Shown here one piece after another: positions 7,102-10,892 of a stretch of DNA of 10,892 nucleotides. How positions within the stretch are numbered: position 1 is the stretch's first letter; every line of letters starts with the position of its first letter. The position numbers and the translations under genes are program-made. The stretch spans positions 1-10,892 of the forward strand of contig UQCV01000082.1 in assembly GCA_900539665.1 (NCBI GenBank). Direction: 5' to 3'. This stretch comes from an uncultured Succinivibrionaceae bacterium (GTDB lineage: Bacteria; Pseudomonadota; Gammaproteobacteria; Enterobacterales; Succinivibrionaceae). The notes beneath the pieces were generated by a model that searched no databases, had not been told where the DNA came from, and saw only the letters and a list, made by a program, of their open reading frames with translations.

Positions 7102-7376
7102 TTATGCACCGTTTTTCATGAGGTCCAAAATCTTGTGCATAAACAAATTTAAAACCAAGTTCAAATCTAGATTTTTAATGCCGTAACCCTTTGTTTTTCA
7201 AAGTAAGCAACTCTACCAAAGCGCGCAAATATACAACAATTTCACAATTTTCCCAAAGACGCAACATAAATATTTTTATTTTTTTTTGCGCACGGTTTTA
7301 TGCGCCTTTTGAGCGTTATGTACAACGTTATGCACAGGTTTGCAAACATATTCCGTGCACAACGAGCTGTGGATAT
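7102..7376. promoter_or_regulatory. Cluster of DnaA-box-like 9-mers
   Basis: Against the consensus TTATNCACA, two sites are exact: TTATGCACA at 7328-7336 (plus strand) and at 7142-7134 (minus strand). Sites with one mismatch are TTATGCACC (7102-7110), TTATGTACA (7316-7324, twelve bases before the exact 7328 site) and ATATCCACA (7376-7368, minus strand). TTATGCGCC (7298-7306) has two mismatches. The 7102 and 7134 sites face each other as an 8-bp inverted repeat. An A/T tract (7268-7287) lies among the sites. Such a group could bind DnaA as a regulatory, titration or initiation site. An unrelated regulator using a TTATGCAC motif is the alternative. Confidence 0.45.
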
Positions 7377-7492
7377 TTTCCCAGGGGTTGACAAGATGTA
7401 AAAATGAATTTAACGCTGTTTTGAGTACATTTATATTAATAGACAATACGGATCATAACTTCGATTTAAAAAAGAGCATGAGGTTGCAATTG

Positions 7493-7501
7493 TGATAAAA
7501 T
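7493..7501 (+). promoter_or_regulatory. Candidate extended -10 promoter for the 66-codon ORF and pepD
   Basis: TGATAAAAT (7493-7501) is an extended -10 of the same type as the one facing frsA. The predicted start near 7508 gives a leader of about 34 bases before the ATG at 7542. No -35 of note is present 16-18 bases upstream. This could drive the small ORF and, by read-through, pepD. Confidence 0.45.
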
Positions 7502-7541
7502 GCCTTATGTTCTTCCCTTTAATTCTGCCTAGAGATAAAAC

Positions 7542-7742
7542 ATGAAGACCAAGAAGAAAAAATGTACACTTGTGGCTCAGCCTAGAATTGATTGCAACTT
7601 CTTAATTCACGAAAAAGATTGCGTCATTCTGCTTGATGATAATCGTTGTCACCAGAATATCACCAAACCTTATATCCGTGACCATGAAGACGAATTTTTG
7701 ATAAAGATGTTCTTAAAAGCTAAACTAAACCACATCATCTAA
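7542..7742 (+). CDS. Small four-cysteine protein of unknown function
   Basis: The 66-residue ORF belongs to no family I recognise. It opens with a basic stretch (MKTKKKK), carries four cysteines at 8, 18, 27 and 36 (spacing C-x9-C-x8-C-x8-C), has an acidic patch HEDE (48-51) and ends in a basic, hydrophobic segment (54-66). There is no signal peptide or membrane segment. The even cysteine spacing could bind a metal or be chance. Its codons (GAT, GAA, AAA, TTA) resemble those of neighbouring genes. A candidate promoter lies 41 bases upstream, but only a weak AGAG stands in for a ribosome binding site. It ends 112 bases before pepD. It might be a real small protein or a leader ORF, and a chance ORF is not excluded. 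Confidence 0.4.
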   Translation: MKTKKKKCTLVAQPRIDCNFLIHEKDCVILLDDNRCHQNITKPYIRDHEDEFLIKMFLKAKLNHII

Positions 7743-7854
7743 TACTAAAATTTAAACTTCTTTGGCTTTTGAAGAAAAAGTGGTGGTGTCTGTAACCGTA
7801 GTTATTAAAACCCCAAGACAAGACACGACACCTCACGATAACAAGGATTTAATA

Positions 7855-9306
7855 ATGAACAGCATCAGAGAATTAACTCCCCAAGACGTTTGGAACTATT
7901 TTGCCGATTTATGCGAAATTCCTCATGTATCTGGAAACGAAGCCAGAATCACCGCTTATCTTCAAGAATTTGCCCAAAAACATAATCTAAAATGTAAAAC
8001 GTCTCCTTGTGGTAATATCCTCATTGTGCGCCCAGCCTCAGCCGATTTACAGCACAAACCTGCTGTAATTTTGCAAGCTCACACTGATATGGTTGGAGTA
8101 AAACTTGAAACGTCACAACACGATTTTGCCATCGACCCCATCCAAACTACTATAACTCCTGATGGCACTGTTACTGCAGTTGGTACCACTTTAGGTGCCG
8201 ATGATGGGATTGGCGTTGCCCTTATTCTATGCTTACTCGCCGATCCAAATTTACACGCCCCTGAGCTACACGGTCTATTTACCGTATCCGAAGAAACAGA
8301 TATGGTCGGCGCCAACGCACTTACTCCAGATTTCGTGCAAGCTAACTTAGGTATCAACATCGATTCTGAAGACTTAGGTGAAATTTGCATTGGTTGTGCC
8401 GGTGGCACTTCTTTTGATATTGTGCAAAACTCTGAAATTAGTTCTATTCCAGACGATTACTCAATTTTGCAGGTAAAAATTCATCACGCTACAGGCGGAC
8501 ATAGTGGTATTGATGCCGACAAAGGCAGAATCAACGCTGCTTGCGCCCTCCTTTCCTTAACGGAAAGCTTGTGGGAAAACTCAATTGAAGCCTATATCTG
8601 TAATATTAAAGCAGGTTATGTCAGAAACTCTATTCCTGCCGAAGGCGAAATGATGCTTGCAGTACAAACTGCATTCACCGATAAAGCTTTATCAATCATT
8701 GAAGAAAATTGCGAACGGCTCACTAGTAAATTTGTTAAGACCGATCCAAACATTTTGTTCTCTACCGATATTTTGACTGAAGCTGCCAACAAGCCTAGCG
8801 TTATGTTGTTATCAACTCCAGATATTATCAATTTTAGAAAGCTAAACACTAGAGTTATTGAACACGACGACAATCAAAATCCTCTAACTTCATGCAACCT
8901 AGGTTATCTTGAATATAGCGAAGGACATGTTACCGCCAAGCTATTAGCAAGATATTCAACCCCGAGTGGTAAAACCCTAATTGAACAAACCATTGCGCAA
9001 ATTGTAACTCAATGCAAAGCTGAAATTACTGAATCAAGCTCATATCCATTTTGGGAACCAAATTACCAAAGTCCAATGCTTCAAACTGCGGCCTCTGAGT
9101 TCAAGAACCTTACAGGTCATGACGCCAAAACTACAGTTATACATGCAGGGCTAGAATGCGGAATTATTCAGCAACAAAACAGCAAGCTTGATGTAATATC
9201 AATTGGGCCAGACGTGTTCGGTGCTCATTCACCTAAAGAATGTGTAAATATCAAATCTGTTGAGATTTGCCACATTTGGTTAAAGAACATCTTAGCTTCA
9301 ATTTAA
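7855..9306 (+). CDS. pepD: Aminoacyl-histidine dipeptidase (peptidase D, M20C family)
   Basis: This cytoplasmic di-zinc dipeptidase cleaves X-His and a wide range of other dipeptides. The 483 residues compare with 485 in E. coli PepD, and the similarity starts at once (LTPQDVWNYFADLCEIPH). Metal and catalytic residues by family alignment are His76 and Asp78 (QAHTDMV), Asp116 (LGADDGIG), Glu146-Glu147 (SEET), Asp170 (NIDSED) and His458 (GAHSP). The lid or dimer domain lies at about 190-390, with GGHSG at 214-218. The ATG at 7855 is chosen because AAGGA (7843-7847) stands seven bases upstream and the family N terminus begins there. The frame is open back to a TTG at 7762, but those 31 extra residues match nothing known to me. 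The stretch after the Glu pair reads EETDMVGA, where E. coli has EEAGMDGA, a small departure. In E. coli pepD also sits beside, and divergent from, the gpt-frsA genes. Confidence 0.95.
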   Translation: MNSIRELTPQDVWNYFADLCEIPHVSGNEARITAYLQEFAQKHNLKCKTSPCGNILIVRPASADLQHKPAVILQAHTDMVGVKLETSQHDFAIDPIQTTITPDGTVTAVGTTLGADDGIGVALILCLLADPNLHAPELHGLFTVSEETDMVGANALTPDFVQANLGINIDSEDLGEICIGCAGGTSFDIVQNSEISSIPDDYSILQVKIHHATGGHSGIDADKGRINAACALLSLTESLWENSIEAYICNIKAGYVRNSIPAEGEMMLAVQTAFTDKALSIIEENCERLTSKFVKTDPNILFSTDILTEAANKPSVMLLSTPDIINFRKLNTRVIEHDDNQNPLTSCNLGYLEYSEGHVTAKLLARYSTPSGKTLIEQTIAQIVTQCKAEITESSSYPFWEPNYQSPMLQTAASEFKNLTGHDAKTTVIHAGLECGIIQQQNSKLDVISIGPDVFGAHSPKECVNIKSVEICHIWLKNILASI

Positions 9307-9337
9307 CTATTCACCTTTTAATTTAAAAGCCTCACTG

Positions 9338-9379
9338 TCTTAATCTTGTAGCCTTAATCTTTTAACCTTAATCCTACGT
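9338..9379. repeat. 14-bp tandem repeat, three copies
   Basis: TCTTAATCTTGTAG (9338-9351), CCTTAATCTTTTAA (9352-9365) and CCTTAATCCTACGT (9366-9379) share the core CTTAATC at an exact 14-base spacing. They lie in the 184-base spacer between pepD and rmuC. No function is apparent. Confidence 0.7.
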
Positions 9380-9421
9380 GTTTAGAGATTTGATAGTGAA
9401 GTTTTTTAAAACAGCTACCAA

Positions 9422-9446
9422 TAATGTTTCCCCCAAAAAAACATTA
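9422..9446 (+). other. Stem-loop between pepD and rmuC
   Basis: TAATGTTT (9422-9429) and AAACATTA (9439-9446) form a perfect 8-bp stem with a nine-base C/A loop. It is followed by AAACGTCTTTTACTT, in which the T-run begins several bases late, so it is at best a weak terminator for pepD. It lies 44 bases before the rmuC start and could instead be a leader structure. Confidence 0.35.
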
Positions 9447-9490
9447 AAACGTCTTTTACTTATTAAGCCGTCGTTGCTTATTTCACGCTC

Positions 9491-10744
9491 ATGAACTCAA
9501 CAATTATTTTCTTCATCTTAATTGCTGCAATATTTGTGGTACTCCTTTTTATTACAATACTTCTTTTTTTACGTAACCAAAGTTTAAAAAAAGAGCTTAC
9601 TCAAAACAAAGATGAACTTAACAGTTGCTATGCTAATTTAGATGAACTCCATCCGCAGCTAGAGCAAGCAAGAATTTGCGCTGAAAAGTTAAAAACAGAA
9701 AACAAGCTTTTGTCAGAAAGACTAGAACAACAAAAAGTAGAATTTGCCAAACAAGAACAGAAAAATGCGCAATTTTTAGATTCAACGTTTAGAAATATGG
9801 CGACGGAGTTCATCAATCGAGGAGCGCAAGCACTACAAAATCAAAGCACCACAGCTGTTGCTAACATTCTAGCCCCTCTTAATCAAAGTATTGAATCTTT
9901 CAAAAAGGAAGTTGCGATCAATAACAATACCACCATCCAACATAACTCCATGCTTTCAACAAAGATTGAGCTCTTAAATTCAGCTCAAATCAAACTAAGC
10001 TCTGAAGCCAACAAACTTACAGAAGCGCTTACAGGTAATTCAAAAACAATTGGCTGTTGGGGTGAAGTTATACTTGAAAAAGTGTTAGAATCCGCCGGCA
10101 TCAAAGAACATGTTGTATTTGAACGAGAACTGGTTTTAAAAAATGCCGACAACAAAATTTACCGCCCAGATGCTGTAATAACATTACCTGGGAATCAACA
10201 ACTGATCATCGATTCTAAATGCCCCTTAAGTGCTTATGCGCGTTATTCTGATGCACTAAATGAAAACAACCAAGAAGTTATTGAATCGGAATTAAAAACT
10301 CATATTAAAAACATTGAAAACCGTATTACAGAACTAGCTGACAAAAAATATTATGAACTAGTTGGGCTTAATAGTCCTGAATTTGTATTTCTATTTATCC
10401 CTATAGAAAATGCATATACCGTAGCCTTTGCCCATAAGCCTGAGCTGCTTGATTTTGCGGCTCAAAGAAATATAGCTATAACTACTCCATCTACACTACT
10501 AGCTTCTATGTTCATTGTTAAGGAATTGTTCGCTTTAGAAAAACGTAGTCAAAATTTAGATGAGGCGGTACGCACAATATCTAGTTTTACAGATAAAATC
10601 AGCAAACTTTACGAAAGATTTCAAACTTTAGAGAAAAACATTTCCAATGTCCAAAAAAGCTACAATGAAGTAAACAATACTTTTGCTGGACGCAATGGGC
10701 TACTTGAGTCGTCTGAAAAAATTAGAGAGAAACTTAATTTGTAA
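9491..10744 (+). CDS. rmuC: DNA recombination protein RmuC
   Basis: The 417-residue protein has the RmuC layout. An N-terminal membrane anchor (5-27) is followed by a coiled-coil-prone stretch (about 30-180, rich in E, K, Q and N) and then the RmuC domain (about 185-375), with GCWGEVILEKVLESAGI (188-204) and the nuclease-fold-like pair RPD (225-227) and IIDSK (239-243), where D227, D241 and K243 would be the PD-(D/E)xK residues. In E. coli, RmuC loss raises inversion rates at short inverted repeats, so it is thought to cut or restrain DNA secondary structures. E. coli RmuC is 475 residues; this one is shorter, mainly in the coiled coil and C terminus. The ATG at 9491 has no clear ribosome binding site, but it gives the expected anchor, and no later Met would keep it. 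The gene lies 184 bases after pepD, in the same direction, and may have its own promoter. Confidence 0.93.
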   Translation: MNSTIIFFILIAAIFVVLLFITILLFLRNQSLKKELTQNKDELNSCYANLDELHPQLEQARICAEKLKTENKLLSERLEQQKVEFAKQEQKNAQFLDSTFRNMATEFINRGAQALQNQSTTAVANILAPLNQSIESFKKEVAINNNTTIQHNSMLSTKIELLNSAQIKLSSEANKLTEALTGNSKTIGCWGEVILEKVLESAGIKEHVVFERELVLKNADNKIYRPDAVITLPGNQQLIIDSKCPLSAYARYSDALNENNQEVIESELKTHIKNIENRITELADKKYYELVGLNSPEFVFLFIPIENAYTVAFAHKPELLDFAAQRNIAITTPSTLLASMFIVKELFALEKRSQNLDEAVRTISSFTDKISKLYERFQTLEKNISNVQKSYNEVNNTFAGRNGLLESSEKIREKLNL

Positions 10745-10787
10745 ACAATTAAACAACTATTCATCGTAAACAAAGTGAATGGTTCAT

Positions 10788-10802
10788 CCCTAAATTTTGG
10801 GG
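10788..10802 (+). terminator. Weak candidate terminator after rmuC
   Basis: CCCTAA (10788-10793) pairs with TTGGGG (10797-10802), with one U-G pair and a three-base loop, 44 bases after the rmuC stop. The sequence after it (TTGACTAAAG) has no proper T-run, so termination here would be inefficient or factor-dependent. Confidence 0.35.
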
Positions 10803-10820
10803 TTGACTAAAGCAGTGAAT

Positions 10821-10889
10821 TTTGTAGATAGGAATAAATAAGTTAAAATAAAGGCTCCACCGTTTAACTTTAATATCCACCAAAAAGGA
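10821..10889 (+). promoter_or_regulatory. Candidate promoter and ribosome binding site for a gene beyond the right edge
   Basis: TTTGTA (10821-10826) is 17 bases from TAAAAT (10844-10849), a plausible -35/-10 pair with a weak -35. An earlier TTGACT (10803-10808) has only TAGATA as partner. AAGGA (10885-10889) lies three bases from the window end, so a start codon is expected within about the first ten bases beyond position 10892. Confidence 0.5.
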
Positions 10890-10892
10890 AAC

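Larger units (their letters stand above)
6934..7541. other. Large divergent non-coding spacer between frsA and the pepD side
   Basis: About 600 AT-rich bases lie between divergently transcribed genes. Contents seen are: the frsA-side promoter (7002-7010), DnaA-box-like 9-mers (7102-7376), a 12-bp palindrome AAATCTAGATTT (7163-7174), a long A/T tract (7268-7287), a 10-bp palindrome GTTTGCAAAC (7338-7347), an isolated TTGACA (7388-7393) without a good -10, and the plus-strand promoter at 7493-7501. In E. coli this gap holds gpt. No gpt remnant or other ORF with a plausible start was recognised. Confidence 0.6.

Noticed and set aside
7191..7391. Open frame of 66 codons on the plus strand in the divergent spacer
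   Set aside because: It starts at a TTG without a ribosome binding site, has unconvincing composition and covers the DnaA-box-like region; probably chance.
7388..7416. Consensus TTGACA at 7388-7393 as a promoter
   Set aside because: At 17 bases the partner is TAACGC, which is poor; TTTAAC fits better but only at 15 bases. Not strong enough to call.
6934..7541. Standard chromosomal origin (oriC)
   Set aside because: DnaA-box-like sites are present, but only one GATC occurs, no origin-linked genes flank the region and no skew switch was seen by sample counting. It is kept only as a binding-site cluster.
7762..7854. N-terminal extension of pepD from a TTG at 7762
   Set aside because: It adds 31 residues with no resemblance to the family, while the ATG at 7855 has AAGGA at the right distance and starts exactly where PepD similarity begins.
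8079..8873. Antisense open frames inside pepD
   Set aside because: Serine- and valine-rich translations typical of shadow frames; pepD itself is certain.

Overview
The window looks like chromosomal DNA from an AT-rich gammaproteobacterium. The proteins closely match Escherichia coli ModF, ProA, ProB, FrsA, PepD and RmuC in length and motifs, and the gene order keeps part of the E. coli pepD / gpt-frsA-crl / phoE / proB-proA neighbourhood. Low GC, long AT-rich spacers with short tandem repeats and a compact gene set suggest a host-associated lineage. Succinivibrionaceae (Aeromonadales) is a guess from general resemblance, not something the sequence proves.

Layout, left to right. Positions 1-248 hold a stem-loop resembling the right end of an IS200/IS605-type element (31-76) and an 18-bp tandem repeat. 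Five minus-strand genes follow: modF (twin ATPase of the ModF/PhrA type), a six-transmembrane voltage-gated cation channel, and then proA, proB and frsA, which form a probable frsA-proB-proA operon read from right to left. Both modF and the channel gene appear to be single transcription units. A good intrinsic terminator sits after the channel gene, and another candidate lies in the proA-channel spacer.

Positions 6934-7541 are a ~600-bp non-coding divergent spacer with a candidate extended -10 promoter at each end. Between the promoters is a cluster of DnaA-box-like 9-mers (TTATGCACA and relatives). To the right, on the plus strand, lie a 66-codon ORF with four cysteines and no recognised family, pepD (an M20 dipeptidase whose real start is 7855, not the longer TTG frame) and rmuC. 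The window ends in a ribosome-binding-site-like sequence for a gene starting just beyond position 10892.

How the genes fit together: ProB and ProA carry out the first two steps of proline synthesis from glutamate. PepD releases amino acids from dipeptides. FrsA is linked in E. coli to the sugar phosphotransferase system. RmuC is linked to restraining DNA rearrangement. No complete novel multi-gene system is evident. The points most worth a second look are the DnaA-box-like cluster between frsA and pepD, the Cav-like TGEDW selectivity filter of the channel, the loss of the Walker B glutamate in the first ModF domain, the IS605-like end at the left edge and the four-cysteine small ORF.
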